Counted from the first letter of the stretch, positions 34,309 through 43,761 are shown. The stretch: DNA of 64,000 bases from Thermohalobaculum sp965263335 (GCA_965263335.1 CBDHHE010000001.1:3782001-3846000); one strand, 5' to 3'. The notes: generated by a model from the sequence alone, not told the origin. Numbers and translations: made by a program.

Positions 34309-34340
34309 CCGGGAGGCGGGCGCCCGCCTCCCGGCTTTTC
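34309..34340 (+). terminator. strong terminator hairpin after phoX
   Basis: A perfect 26-base palindrome (13 bases each side of 34321/34322), almost all G/C, starts 11 bases after the phoX stop and is followed by CTTTTC. It is preceded by GTTTT, so it may also stop transcription in the other direction. Confidence 0.85.
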
Positions 34341-34488
34341 GCATTTCAGATTTGGTCGGACAGCAGTTCCGGCGCACTCTGTCTACCCTTCAGCTGTAAA
34401 AGATCAGATGGCTGGCGCATAACCGCCTTGCATGGATTTGGCTGGCGTCGCTTCCTGAGGCGGGCTAGACGCATGGGGCAGAGGAACA

Positions 34489-35733
34489 ATGATGCCTGGC
34501 CCCGCCACAATAGTAGACGAAATCGACCATCTCCCGCGCTGGCGCCGGCCGGAAGCGTTGTTGCTTGTGATGGCGGGTGCGACCTGGTTCGGGTTGTCCT
34601 TCTACCTCGTCCTCATCAACAGTTTCGCCGTTGAGGTTGCGAACTTCGACGGATCGATGACCGGATGGCGCGAGAGCGTGCGCGAAATCCCCGGTTTTCT
34701 TTCCTTCCTCGTCATTTTCGTCGTCAGGTTTCTGCGCGAGCAGACCTTGGCGATTCTTTCGATCTTCGTGCTTGGTGCTGCAACCGCCGTCACGTCGAAT
34801 TTTCCGAGCTTCTGGGGGCTTCTGCTCACTACATACATCGGCTCGATGGGGTTTCACTATTTCGAAGCGGTCAATCAATCGCTGCAGCTGCAATGGCTCG
34901 ATAAGGCGACCGCTCCACGCAAGCTGGGCTGGATTGTGGCGGCAAGCTCGGCTGGATCGTTGATTGCCTACACCGGGGTGCTCGCCTCGCGTGAGTTTGT
35001 CGATGCGACCTATGGTCAGATGTACGTATCGTCCGGTGCTCTTGTGATGCTGATCGCCCTGTGGTGCTGGTTCGTCTATCCGCAGTTCGAGGGCAGGGTT
35101 GCGCAGCGCAAGGAGCTTGTGCTGCGATGGCGCTACTGGCTCTACTACGCGCTTGTGTTTATGGGCGGTGCACGGCGCCAGATTTTCATGGTGTTTGCCC
35201 CATTCATGATGGTCGAGAAGTTCGGGCTCGAGGTGGAGGGCCTCGCCGCGATATTCATCGTCAACTATGTCGCCAACATGATCTTCGCACCCCTCGTGGG
35301 CCGGTTCATCCAACGGTTCGGCGAGCGGTTGAGCCTGATCCTCGAGTACATCGGCCTGTTCGGCGTCTTCTCACTTTACGTAGGTGTCTACTACTTCGAT
35401 TGGAGCTGGGAGGTCGCTGCGGTTCTGTATGTCGTGGACCATCTCCTTTTCGCCATGGCGTTCGCGCAGAAGACCTATTTTCAGAAGATCGCGGATCCGG
35501 CAGACCAGGCGCCGACCGCGGCGGTTGCGTTCACAATCAACCATATTGCGGCGGTCTTTCTTCCGGCGGCGCTTGGCTATCTCTGGCTGTTCTCACCCCC
35601 GGCGGTGTTCAGCCTTGCGGTTGCCATGTCTCTGGTCTCGCTGTTGTTGTCGTTCCTTGTCCCGCGCCATCCGAGTGAAGGGAATGAGACTGTGCTTATT
35701 CGAGCCCCCACTGCGGTTCAGCCGGGCGAGTAG
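34489..35733 (+). CDS. MFS-like 12-helix membrane transporter
   Basis: A 414-residue integral membrane protein with about ten to twelve hydrophobic segments, for example LLLVMAGATWFGLSFYLVLI, GFLSFLVIFVVRFL, ILSIFVLGAATAVTS and AAVAFTINHIAAVFLPAALG. A cytoplasmic loop contains GRFIQRFGERLSLILEY, a loop of the kind found in major-facilitator proteins. The substrate is unknown. Its stop codon is one base from the start of the MATE gene, so the two are co-transcribed; the pairing of two unrelated exporter folds is unusual. Confidence 0.82.
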   Translation: MMPGPATIVDEIDHLPRWRRPEALLLVMAGATWFGLSFYLVLINSFAVEVANFDGSMTGWRESVREIPGFLSFLVIFVVRFLREQTLAILSIFVLGAATAVTSNFPSFWGLLLTTYIGSMGFHYFEAVNQSLQLQWLDKATAPRKLGWIVAASSAGSLIAYTGVLASREFVDATYGQMYVSSGALVMLIALWCWFVYPQFEGRVAQRKELVLRWRYWLYYALVFMGGARRQIFMVFAPFMMVEKFGLEVEGLAAIFIVNYVANMIFAPLVGRFIQRFGERLSLILEYIGLFGVFSLYVGVYYFDWSWEVAAVLYVVDHLLFAMAFAQKTYFQKIADPADQAPTAAVAFTINHIAAVFLPAALGYLWLFSPPAVFSLAVAMSLVSLLLSFLVPRHPSEGNETVLIRAPTAVQPGE

Positions 35734-35734
35734 C

Positions 35735-37204
35735 ATGGCTGAGGGTGCAGCCGGCGCGAAGTTCACATCCGGCTCGACGATGCGCCACGTGGTCGTGATG
35801 ACCGCAACGGCGTCGCTCGGGCTGATGTCGCTCTTCTTTGTTGATGCGATCAATCTCTTCTACATCTCGCTGCTGGGCGTGACCGAACTCGCGGCTGCAA
35901 TCGGGTTCGCCGGCACGCTTCAGTTCTTCATCGTGTCTGTGTCGATTGGCATGCTGATCGCTGGCTCGGCGGTGGTCAGCCGCTTGGTGGGGGCTGGAGA
36001 CATGACCTCTGCGCGACGAGCGGCCGGATCTACACTGGTTACAGCGGTGCTGCTGCTTGGTGCCTTGGCGGTGACCGTCTGGGTTTGGCGGGTGGACGCG
36101 CTGCGCCTTCTGGGCGCTGAAGGCGAGGCGCTCGCAAAAGGTGCGGACTTTCTCGCGATCTCACTGCCATCCGTGCCGTTGATCGGCATCGGCATGAGCG
36201 CATCTGCAACCCTGAGAGCAATCGGTGCGGCCCGTGATGCCATGTTTGTCACGCTTAGCGGCGGGTTTGTTGCGGCAGTGCTCGATCCAATCCTGATCCT
36301 CGCACTTGATCTGCGTCTGACCGGCGCGGCCATCGCGATCGTGCTGACACGTGTGGCCATTGCCGCAATCGGTCTTTGGCTGGTTCACTATCGCCATGGC
36401 ATGCTGGCCTGGCCCGGCATGCCAGGGTGGCTGTCGGATCTGCCAAAGCTGATGGCAATCGCCGGGCCGTCGATTGCAACACAGTTGTCGACCCCGTTCG
36501 GCAACGCCTACCTCACCCGTGCGATGGCCGAGTACGGAGAGGCGGCTGTTGCAGGATGGGCGGTGACGGGACGGCTGACAATGGTCGCGTTCGGAGGGCT
36601 CTTCGCGCTTTCGGGCGCGGTTGGTCCCATCCTAGGGCAGAATCTCGGCGCAAGGCTATTTCCCCGGATTGTTTCGACCTACTCGAATGCGCTCATCTTC
36701 GGAACGATCTATGTTCTCGTCGTGTGGGCGTTACTGTGGGTCTCGGCTGATCTTGTCGCGACGGGTTTCGGAGTCGAGGGTGCCGGCCTGTCTGTCATCT
36801 GGGCATTCGCCACATTCGGCGCCGGCGCCTTCGTGTTCACCGGCGTGCTTTTTGTCTCCAACGCTGCGTTCAACAACCTCGGCCGCCCGCTCTGGTCGAC
36901 AGCGTCGAACTGGTCGCGCGACGCGGTGGCGATCCCGCTGGCGGTGGGCGTCATAGGTTCAAGTCTGGGCCCTGCCGGAGTGATCGTGGCGCAGGCGCTG
37001 GCGGGATTCTTGGTGGGCTCGATGGCGGGCATGATGGCGTGGCGGTTCGTGCACAATCTGGCGGCCGGGCGCACGTCCGCGAACCGCAGCAATGCGACCA
37101 GCGTGCCAACGCCTGCGTTCGGATCGGGCCGCGCTGCTTCCGTGAGCGCAATCGGTTCCGTCGCCACGTCAGATCCTCTGGCGCAGACGGACGAGAATCG
37201 CTAG
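35735..37204 (+). CDS. MATE family multidrug/sodium antiporter
   Basis: A 489-residue protein with twelve predicted membrane helices in two related halves (SLGLMSLFFVDAINLFYISL, ELAAAIGFAGTLQFFIVSVS ... LSTPFGNAYLTRAMAEYGEA, GGLFALSGAVGPILGQNLGA). The G-x-x-x-P/GQN pattern of the second half is typical of MatE proteins, which export cationic compounds in exchange for Na+ or H+. The ATG at 35735 immediately follows the MFS stop; longer upstream readings run through that gene. The C-terminal 40 residues are polar. Confidence 0.9.
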   Translation: MAEGAAGAKFTSGSTMRHVVVMTATASLGLMSLFFVDAINLFYISLLGVTELAAAIGFAGTLQFFIVSVSIGMLIAGSAVVSRLVGAGDMTSARRAAGSTLVTAVLLLGALAVTVWVWRVDALRLLGAEGEALAKGADFLAISLPSVPLIGIGMSASATLRAIGAARDAMFVTLSGGFVAAVLDPILILALDLRLTGAAIAIVLTRVAIAAIGLWLVHYRHGMLAWPGMPGWLSDLPKLMAIAGPSIATQLSTPFGNAYLTRAMAEYGEAAVAGWAVTGRLTMVAFGGLFALSGAVGPILGQNLGARLFPRIVSTYSNALIFGTIYVLVVWALLWVSADLVATGFGVEGAGLSVIWAFATFGAGAFVFTGVLFVSNAAFNNLGRPLWSTASNWSRDAVAIPLAVGVIGSSLGPAGVIVAQALAGFLVGSMAGMMAWRFVHNLAAGRTSANRSNATSVPTPAFGSGRAASVSAIGSVATSDPLAQTDENR

Positions 37205-37251
37205 ATAGCCCGACGAACGACATCAGTATTGTGGGAGCCCCGGGGCAAGGC

Positions 37252-37575
37252 ATGCCGAAAATCACCTATATCGAGCACAACGGAACCAAACACACAGTCG
37301 ACGTTGCGGTTGGCCTCAGCGTGATGGAGGGGGCTGTTTCCAACAATATTCCGGGCATCGACGCGGATTGCGGCGGCGCTTGCGCCTGTTCCACTTGCCA
37401 TGTTTACGTGGACCCGACGTGGGTCGACAAGCTGCCGGAGAAGGAAGACATGGAGATCGACATGCTCGATTTCGCCTACGAGCCTGATGAGGAGCGCTCG
37501 CGCCTGACGTGCCAGATCAAGGTCACCGTTGATCTCGAAGGCTTGATTGTCCAGATGCCGGAAAAACAGATTTGA
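37252..37575 (+). CDS. [2Fe-2S] ferredoxin, adrenodoxin type
   Basis: A 107-residue ferredoxin. The cluster ligands are in DCGGACACSTCHVYV (Cys-x5-Cys-x2-Cys) and in SRLTCQIKV near the C-terminus. EKEDMEIDMLDFAYEPDEER is the acidic partner-recognition helix of the vertebrate-type/FdVI group. Such ferredoxins give electrons to P450s, Rieske-type oxygenases or Fe-S assembly. It might serve the reductase-less Rieske oxygenase in this window, but nothing links them beyond coexistence. The next gene starts inside its stop codon. Confidence 0.9.
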   Translation: MPKITYIEHNGTKHTVDVAVGLSVMEGAVSNNIPGIDADCGGACACSTCHVYVDPTWVDKLPEKEDMEIDMLDFAYEPDEERSRLTCQIKVTVDLEGLIVQMPEKQI

Positions 37576-38312
37576 GGGGAGCCGCACTCCTTTTTGCTAC
37601 GCTCGCATGGCATGCAATGCCTGCGGCCGCCCTCGAGGCCGACGACGTGGTCTGGGGCTGTGATGATGCGGGCTATGCCGGTCCGACGACTGAGTATCCG
37701 CATGGTGTTCTGGGAGACGACGTCGAGTACAAGTCGCTCGTGCTCCTTGTGCACACCCAACTGAGCGCTATCCCCGCCACGCTCGATCTGCCCGATGGGC
37801 AGGTGTTCGAGGACGTGGCTCCACGCTGTGCCGATCTTGATGGTGACGGCGAGGACGAGGTGGTCACCGTGATCAGCCACGCTGATGCAGGCGCGTCACT
37901 GGCAGTGTTCTCAAAGAGGAATGGACCAGTTGATGCGACCCCACCGATCGGAACACGTTTTCGGTGGCTCGCGCCGGCGGCGATCGCCGACTTCGACGGC
38001 GATGGGCAGAACGACATCGCCTATGTCGAGACACCACATTTGGCGGGGATTCTGCGGTTTCTGACCTTGAGAGACGGAAAGCTTGTTGAACTTGCGAGCA
38101 AGCCTGGCTTCTCAAACCACAAGATTGGCGAAGATTTCATCACTGGTGGGAGTCGTGATTGCGGAGAGGGCATCGAGCTTGTGATTCCCGACCTGGCATG
38201 GAATGAGTTGCTGGCAGTCCGCCTCGTTGACGCTAAGATCGTTGAAACATCCATAGCGCAAAGTACCGAGGCCGACTCGGTGACGGCGGCCATGGCCTGC
38301 GAAACGGAGTAG
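37572..38312 (+). CDS. secreted FG-GAP/VCBS-like repeat protein
   Basis: A 246-residue protein. A TTG start at 37572 overlapping the ferredoxin stop gives a proper signal peptide (RGAALLFATLAWHAMPAAA), whereas the first ATG (37617) would cut it off, so I prefer TTG. The mature part has two calcium-binding-like repeats, CADLDGDGEDEVVTV and IADFDGDGQNDIAYVE, of the FG-GAP/VCBS beta-propeller class. Two cysteines near the N-terminus (WGCDD, PRC) could form a disulfide. The function is unknown; extracellular or periplasmic. Confidence 0.75.
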   Translation: MRGAALLFATLAWHAMPAAALEADDVVWGCDDAGYAGPTTEYPHGVLGDDVEYKSLVLLVHTQLSAIPATLDLPDGQVFEDVAPRCADLDGDGEDEVVTVISHADAGASLAVFSKRNGPVDATPPIGTRFRWLAPAAIADFDGDGQNDIAYVETPHLAGILRFLTLRDGKLVELASKPGFSNHKIGEDFITGGSRDCGEGIELVIPDLAWNELLAVRLVDAKIVETSIAQSTEADSVTAAMACETE

Positions 38313-38336
38313 CTTGAGAGAACGGAGGATGTGAGT

Positions 38337-39107
38337 ATGGCGCGCCCGGTGATCGGGATCACGACCAGTACCCATGTGGTCGAGGAAGCGTATGAGGTCC
38401 AGATGACGGGCCGGCGCACGATCGATGCTGTGGCGCGTGTCTCGGATTGTCTGCCGCTCTTGATCCCCGGCATTCCGGAATCTCAGGATATTGGCGATCT
38501 GCTCGAAACACTGGACGGCGTTGTCCTCACCGGAGGCCGCGCAAATGTGCACCCCCGATACTACGGGCAGGAACTGACGGAAGCTCACGGCACGATGGAC
38601 GAAGGCAGAGACGAGGTTGTGCTGCCGTTGATCCGTGCTGCGGTCGATACCGGCATCCCGGTGCTCGGCCTTTGCCGCGGGATTCAGGAGATGAACGTGG
38701 CATTTGGCGGGACGCTCCATCCGGAGGTTGGCGACCTGCCAGGGCGCCACCGCCACCGAATGCCCAAGGGCTGCAAGGACCCGGAGATAATCTTCAAGCT
38801 GCGGGAGAAAGTGCGGCTTCGATCCGGCGGCGTCCTGTCGAATCTGCTCGGCACGGATCGGATTGAGACGAACTCACTGCACGGACAGGCGGTCGACAGG
38901 CCAGGTGAACGGGTCGTTCTTGAGGGTTGGGCTGAAGACGGTACCGTAGAGGCGATCTCGATCGCGGGATGCGCCGGATATGCCATAGGAGTTCAATGGC
39001 ATGCAGAGTACGAAGCGCACGCTGATCCTGTCAGCAGCCGCCTGTTTGCCGCTCTTGGCGATGCCGCACGTACGCATCAACGCAGGAAATCGTCCCGAGC
39101 AGCCTGA
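38337..39107 (+). CDS. class I glutamine amidotransferase-like hydrolase (PuuD / peptidase C26 family)
   Basis: A 256-residue gamma-glutamyl hydrolase-type protein. The nucleophile elbow VLGLCRGIQEMNVAFGG contains C113. The catalytic His-Glu pair is in GVQWHAEYEAH, where the family norm WHPE reads WHAE. LTGGRANVHPRYYG and DRIETNSLHGQAVDRPG also fit PuuD, which cleaves gamma-glutamyl-GABA in putrescine breakdown. No other putrescine genes are nearby, so the substrate stays open. The ATG at 38337 lies eight bases after GGAGG (38324-38328). Confidence 0.88.
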   Translation: MARPVIGITTSTHVVEEAYEVQMTGRRTIDAVARVSDCLPLLIPGIPESQDIGDLLETLDGVVLTGGRANVHPRYYGQELTEAHGTMDEGRDEVVLPLIRAAVDTGIPVLGLCRGIQEMNVAFGGTLHPEVGDLPGRHRHRMPKGCKDPEIIFKLREKVRLRSGGVLSNLLGTDRIETNSLHGQAVDRPGERVVLEGWAEDGTVEAISIAGCAGYAIGVQWHAEYEAHADPVSSRLFAALGDAARTHQRRKSSRAA

Positions 39108-39188
39108 ACAGGGGTTGGCGGAACCGGTTTCGCAGTTCCCGCGACGAACGAAAATGAATCGTCGGTTTCGTGCCAAGCTGCACCTTGC

Positions 39189-39887
39189 CTAGTCAGCCCG
39201 GAGCAGTTCAAGCAGACGTGCTGCTGCGAGAAAGTCGGTGCGACGTCTGGCGGCCTGTTGCGCCGCCTCATGGTCCTCGCCCCATTTCTCGATGTTCCAT
39301 TCTTCATCGATGCGACTTAGATGCCAAGCGGGCTCAGCGCCAACCTTGCCCTTGGTGACGGCGAGCCCGAGGACGAGCGAGCCGGAGATAGTCACAAGCT
39401 CGCTCAACGCCGTTAACTCCCAGACCGAATGTTCGGTCACCGCATCGGCAAGTGCCGAGACGCTCTCGGCGGGTTGCGAGGCAGGCATCACACCCGAGAT
39501 GATTTGCAACGGTGCCTTCAGCGTCCGGGCCGACCATGCGATCAGAGGGTCCCATCCGGCTGCCTGACGATTGGCCAGCTCGGGTGGGTGAGGTGCGCGG
39601 TAGCACAACAAGTCATTTTCGCCATAGGCGGCGATGATCGAGCGCACTTGGTCGAGCTCCGGCATCACGCGATCGAGGCATGTGCTGGCTGCGCGGGTTA
39701 CCGGCATCGAGAGCGGGTCAACGCGATCTTCCTGCGCGCGCCATTCGGCGGCGACTTCGTCGGCGAGGGTCCTGTTGGGCAGCACGCAAAGTCGTTTGGC
39801 GGGGGTACGCACGGGGCGCGTGTCCAGCAACACCTGAAACCCGCCTTCGGCATCTGTGACCACCGTGTCCGACCAGAAGCGCTTCAT
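39189..39887 (-). CDS. ATP12 family F1-ATPase assembly chaperone
   Basis: A 232-residue protein starting MKRFWSDTVV. Family segments are GGFQVLLDTRPVRTPAKRLC, EWRAQEDRVDPLSMPVTRAA and the late run LGLAVTKGKVGAEPAWHLSRIDEEWNIEKWGED. ATP12 binds the alpha subunit of F1-ATPase during assembly in mitochondria and alphaproteobacteria. The ATG overlaps the stop of the HAD gene as ATGA; the HAD-ATP12 pairing is common in Rhodobacterales to my knowledge. Confidence 0.93.
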   Translation of the reverse strand: MKRFWSDTVVTDAEGGFQVLLDTRPVRTPAKRLCVLPNRTLADEVAAEWRAQEDRVDPLSMPVTRAASTCLDRVMPELDQVRSIIAAYGENDLLCYRAPHPPELANRQAAGWDPLIAWSARTLKAPLQIISGVMPASQPAESVSALADAVTEHSVWELTALSELVTISGSLVLGLAVTKGKVGAEPAWHLSRIDEEWNIEKWGEDHEAAQQAARRRTDFLAAARLLELLRAD

Positions 39888-40567
39888 GAGGTGCTCCAAA
39901 GTCCCGCGACCAGGTGAGTGAGCTCCTCGAAGCTTTCGGCGATGGCGTCTGCCCCGCCACGCCGCACGCGATCGACCGGCTGATATCCCCAGCTCACGCC
40001 GATGGTGCGGACACCTGCGGCCCGCCCCATGGTCATGTCGTACTCGGTGTCGCCTATCATCACCGCGTTCGCAGGTTCGACCCCGGTCCCGGCCAGGCAG
40101 TTCATCACCATTTGGGGATGCGGTTTAGACGGGGCATCGTCGGCGCATTGTGTGGCGAGGAATATCCGGTCGTACCCGCAATGGGACAGGAAGCGGTCGA
40201 GCCCACGCCGGGATTTGCCCGTTGCGGCTGACAACAGGTATCCGGCTCTGTCAAACCCCTCCACCGTGTCGTGAGCGCCGTCAAAGAGCTTCATCTGCAT
40301 TGCTTCTTTACCGTTCCCGCGGTGTGTTGCGGGGCCGGTTCTGTAGTGCCGAGCCAGGTCGTGGCGCTCTGAGAGCGCTGCATCCGGCGCGAGGACCGCC
40401 ATGGCCTCTGGCAAAGACAACCCAACCACACCGAGGGCCGCCTCACGTGCAGGAACTGGTCGGCCCATTGTTTCAAAGGCATGGCGCATTGACGCGAGGA
40501 TCGAATGCTGGCTGTCGACGAGGGTACCATCGATGTCGAAGATCACGAGGCGAAGTGGCGCTGACAT
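39884..40567 (-). CDS. HAD-IA family hydrolase (phosphoglycolate-phosphatase-like)
   Basis: A 227-residue haloacid-dehalogenase-type phosphatase. Motif I is VIFDIDGTLVDSQ with both aspartates, motif II is in YLLSAATGKSRRGLD, and motif III lysine with motif IV is in KPHPQMVMNCLAGTG ... AVMIGDTEYDMTMGRAAGV. An alpha-helical cap lies between motifs I and II. Phosphoglycolate, pyrophosphate or another small phosphate ester may be the substrate. The ATG at 40567 has GGAG six bases upstream; longer readings run antisense through arfB and the MFS gene. It is divergent from arfB. Confidence 0.92.
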   Translation of the reverse strand: MSAPLRLVIFDIDGTLVDSQHSILASMRHAFETMGRPVPAREAALGVVGLSLPEAMAVLAPDAALSERHDLARHYRTGPATHRGNGKEAMQMKLFDGAHDTVEGFDRAGYLLSAATGKSRRGLDRFLSHCGYDRIFLATQCADDAPSKPHPQMVMNCLAGTGVEPANAVMIGDTEYDMTMGRAAGVRTIGVSWGYQPVDRVRRGGADAIAESFEELTHLVAGLWSTS

Positions 40568-40690
40568 GAGGAACTCCAGCCTGACCGGGTTGTCCGTCAT
40601 GTGCACGGGCAGGCCAGGAAAGACAAGCGCGCGGAACTGCGCTATGGCAGCGCGCATTGCCACCTGCATGCTTCGGAGCCCCTTCAGGCT

Positions 40691-41113
40691 ATGATACGCA
40701 TCAACGATCAGATCAGCATTGCCGAGTGGGAAATCTCGGAGACGTTCTCGCGAGCATCCGGCGCGGGCGGTCAGAACGTCAACAAGGTCGAGACCGCCGT
40801 GACCCTTCGCTTCGAAGCCGAGCGCTCGCCGCATCTGCCGCCGGCCGTCAAGGCACGCCTCCGGCGCTTGGCGGGTCGACGATGGACATCCGAAGGGGCG
40901 GTGGTGATCCGTGCCGAGCGTCACCGCAGCCAGGCCCGCAACCGCGAAGATGCGCTCGCTCGGCTCGTAGAATTGATCGAGAGCGCTGCAGAGCGCCCGA
41001 AACCGCGGGTCGCCACAAGGCCGAGCTTCGCGGCCAAGCGGCGACGCGCCGATACCAAGGCCCGCCGTGGTTCTCTGAAGAAGCTGCGATTGCGTCCAGA
41101 GGTGGACGACTAG
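40691..41113 (+). CDS. arfB: alternative ribosome-rescue factor ArfB (YaeJ)
   Basis: A 140-residue peptidyl-tRNA hydrolase that rescues stalled ribosomes. The GGQ motif is in SRASGAGGQNVNKVETAV, and the C-terminal tail is strongly basic (KRRRADTKARRGSLKKLRLR), as needed to enter the empty mRNA channel. The protein lacks the codon-recognition domains of RF1/RF2, and its length is correct for ArfB. It is directly followed by an MFS gene whose ATG begins one base after its stop. Confidence 0.93.
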   Translation: MIRINDQISIAEWEISETFSRASGAGGQNVNKVETAVTLRFEAERSPHLPPAVKARLRRLAGRRWTSEGAVVIRAERHRSQARNREDALARLVELIESAAERPKPRVATRPSFAAKRRRADTKARRGSLKKLRLRPEVDD

Positions 41114-42334
41114 ATGTGGTTTTACATCCTCAATGCACGTTGGTTGGGCGCTGGTGTGATGCTCACGCTTGCCTCGTCCTTCGGACAGACTTTCTTCATT
41201 TCGCTGTTCGCCGGCGAGATCAAGGAAACCTACGGTCTTTCGGACGGGGATTGGGGGCTGATCTACACGGTCGCGACACTCTCGTCGGCTGCGATGCTGA
41301 TCTACGCTGGCAAGTTTGCCGACGAGATCCGCGTGGGCAGGTTGGCCGCGATGATCATTGCCGCGTATGCCGCAATTGCTGTCGGCATGGCGTTGAATGA
41401 CAATCCGGTGGTTTTGGCATTGCTCATCTTCGGCCTTCGGTTTTGCGGCCAGGGTATGATCAGCCATCTCGGCATTACTGCGACGGCGCGATGGTTTCGC
41501 GCACATAGGGCCCGCGCGGTCGCGATTGCCGGATTCGGGTATGCGCTTGGTGAGGCCGTGTTGCCGCGGTTGGTAGCCGAGCTCATGCCGGTGATCGGCT
41601 GGCGGGCCGTCTGGGGCGGCGTGGCGCTGGTGCTGCTCATCGCCTACCTTCCGCTGATCACGTGGCTGGCGCGCAATGAGCGCGCGCCCCAGGGTGCGGC
41701 CCAGGATGGTCAAAGCCCCGGCCTTCACATGAGGCAATGGTCGCGGCGTGAGGTCTTGCGCCACTGGGTTTTCTGGGCACTTTGCCCCGGTGTGTTCGCA
41801 CCGAGCTTTATCGGTACGGTGATCTTCTTCCAGATGGTGCACATCTCGGATGACATGGGATGGCCCGTGACAACGATGGCCGCTGCCTATCCCGTGTATG
41901 CCTGTGTGAACATCTGTGCCGCCTTGATCGCCGGTGCACTCGCTGACCGCTTCGGACCGGAGAAGCTGCTGCCGATATACCTCTTGCCGATGGGTTTCGG
42001 GATCGCCTGCATTGGCCCGATCGACGGGGTCTGGAGCTGGTTCGTGGCCCTCGCGTTCATCGGGGCTTCTACCGGCATCGCAAATGCCATGTGGGGCGGC
42101 CTGTGGCCCACCCTCTACGGAACACGGCATCTCGGCGCAGTGAAGAGCATGGCAAGCTCGATCATGGTGATCGGTTCTGCGATTGGCCCCGGTGTTACCG
42201 GCGTGTTGATCGACATCGGCGTGCCGTTCGCCGGGCAAAGTCAGTACATGATGGCGGCTGCAGTTGCCACGTCAGTTCTGCATCTGGGCGTCGTCTGGCG
42301 CCTATCAGGCGAAATGCCGGCGCGAGCCCTGTAA
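41114..42334 (+). CDS. MFS transporter
   Basis: A 406-residue major-facilitator protein with twelve hydrophobic segments; the first is ARWLGAGVMLTLASSFGQTF and the central loop lies near residues 190-215. KFADEIRVGRLAA and ADRFGPEKLLPIYLL fit the loop 2-3 and loop 8-9 signatures. Overall it resembles the nitrate/oxalate-formate-type group, but the substrate is not clear. It is translated directly after arfB with no gap and is convergent with the DAO oxidase gene. Confidence 0.88.
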   Translation: MWFYILNARWLGAGVMLTLASSFGQTFFISLFAGEIKETYGLSDGDWGLIYTVATLSSAAMLIYAGKFADEIRVGRLAAMIIAAYAAIAVGMALNDNPVVLALLIFGLRFCGQGMISHLGITATARWFRAHRARAVAIAGFGYALGEAVLPRLVAELMPVIGWRAVWGGVALVLLIAYLPLITWLARNERAPQGAAQDGQSPGLHMRQWSRREVLRHWVFWALCPGVFAPSFIGTVIFFQMVHISDDMGWPVTTMAAAYPVYACVNICAALIAGALADRFGPEKLLPIYLLPMGFGIACIGPIDGVWSWFVALAFIGASTGIANAMWGGLWPTLYGTRHLGAVKSMASSIMVIGSAIGPGVTGVLIDIGVPFAGQSQYMMAAAVATSVLHLGVVWRLSGEMPARAL

Positions 42335-42453
42335 ACCCCGATTGCTCTTGCTGACGGCAAGATGATCACACTGCCCGGGTCAGGCGTCTCGATGGGTGCG
42401 CGAGCGCCGCCCATATGCGGAAAGATTGATGTCGACCGGTGCAGGGATATCCC

Positions 42454-43761
42454 TCAGCCAAGCACCGAAAAACTTGATTCCTCATTGATCGGGCGTTTGC
42501 GCGAGAAGAACCCCACATCAAGATCACGGTCGATACAGGGTAGCCGAAACATCAGCGGCGTTGCGTCGTGATCGTTTCCTGCTTCGCAGTGTGCAATCAA
42601 TGCGGCCATCATCTTCCCTGCGATTGGGGCATTCTTGTACTGGTTCCCGCTAGTTCCGCACGCCATGTAGAAGCCCGGCAACGACGACTTGTCATACACT
42701 GGGATCCAATCGGTCGACGCGTCGTAGAGATCGACCACACCGCGCATCCGGGATGGAATGCCAAGCGAGGGCACGCGCTGGCCGTAGCGCATTGCCTGTG
42801 TCGTCCACTGGTCCGTGAAGTCACGGTTGTAGTCGACGTCGTTGTCCGCCCAATCATGCGGGTCGCACGCCGGGTCCTCGCTGCCCACGAGAATGTTGTT
42901 TCCATGCTCGGGCCGACAATAGCAGGCAATGTCACTGTCAGAAACCACCATGCCATTGGTCTCGAAGTCGAATCCTTCAGGTGCGGGGACGTGCACGACC
43001 TCCTGACGGAGCGGTCTGGTCGAAATTGTCATATCGCCGGTCACGCCGGCCATCTCGTTGATCCGGTTGGAGGCCGGTCCCGCCACGTTCACCACAACCG
43101 GGGCATGTACCTCTTCCCCATCCGCGAGCCGCACACCTTTGATCCTGCCCGCATCGGTCAGAATGGCCGCGACCTCAGCGCCTAGTCTGAAGGCTGCCCC
43201 TTTGGCACGCGCTGCGTGGGCGAGGTTCTGTGCCGACAGCGCCGGATCTGTGACGTAGCCGCCATTGGGCCAAAACACCGCCCCGTCTATGCTCTTGCCA
43301 TTGGGTTCCCCGAAGCGCGCCTCGTCCTTTCGCTTGGCCGGGCCAAAGCTGTCGAGCGAATAGATCGGCAGACGGCGGATGATTTCCTCCGGGGTCCACT
43401 CCTCGACGGGAATGCTCAATGCCCGACTGTTGGCCAGGTGCTTCGCCATGAAGTCGTTGGCCTCGGTCTTCATCACCAGGCATCCGGTCTCACGGAACTC
43501 GGCGAGCCCGTTCGGATCGTGTGCCTCCAGATAGTCTGCCCAGTCGCGCCAGTAGTGATAACCTTCCCAGGCGAACGCAGTGCCGTCGAGGGTCGAATAG
43601 TGCATGCGGATAATGGCACATGATCCGGCGGTGGAGCCGTGTCCGGCCTGGCTGTTGCGGTCGATGCTGAGCGTCTTCCAGCCGAGCTTGGCGAGCTCGA
43701 AAGCCGTTGCAGCTCCGATGACACCGGCGCCGATGATGATTGCGTCTGCGGTCTGGGTCAT
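42454..43761 (-). CDS. FAD-dependent oxidoreductase (DAO / sarcosine-oxidase-like)
   Basis: A 435-residue single-domain flavoprotein. The dinucleotide-binding motif is AIIIGAGVIGAATAFELAKL, followed by the acidic ribose-binding position in TLSIDRN. A C-terminal FAD-contact region has GFYMACGTSGNQYKNAPIAG. GHGSTAGSCAIIRMHY is a usual DAO segment. Enzymes of this type oxidise sarcosine, dimethylglycine or other secondary and tertiary amines. It is the last gene of an operon with DMGDH-like, MttB-like and TetR genes, and its ATG overlaps the TetR stop (ATGA). Confidence 0.9.
   Translation of the reverse strand: MTQTADAIIIGAGVIGAATAFELAKLGWKTLSIDRNSQAGHGSTAGSCAIIRMHYSTLDGTAFAWEGYHYWRDWADYLEAHDPNGLAEFRETGCLVMKTEANDFMAKHLANSRALSIPVEEWTPEEIIRRLPIYSLDSFGPAKRKDEARFGEPNGKSIDGAVFWPNGGYVTDPALSAQNLAHAARAKGAAFRLGAEVAAILTDAGRIKGVRLADGEEVHAPVVVNVAGPASNRINEMAGVTGDMTISTRPLRQEVVHVPAPEGFDFETNGMVVSDSDIACYCRPEHGNNILVGSEDPACDPHDWADNDVDYNRDFTDQWTTQAMRYGQRVPSLGIPSRMRGVVDLYDASTDWIPVYDKSSLPGFYMACGTSGNQYKNAPIAGKMMAALIAHCEAGNDHDATPLMFRLPCIDRDLDVGFFSRKRPINEESSFSVLG

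Noticed and set aside
40568..42238. N-terminal extension of the HAD gene across arfB and the MFS gene
   Set aside because: The HAD family begins at the ATG at 40567 with a good ribosome-binding site; the upstream part is antisense to two real genes.
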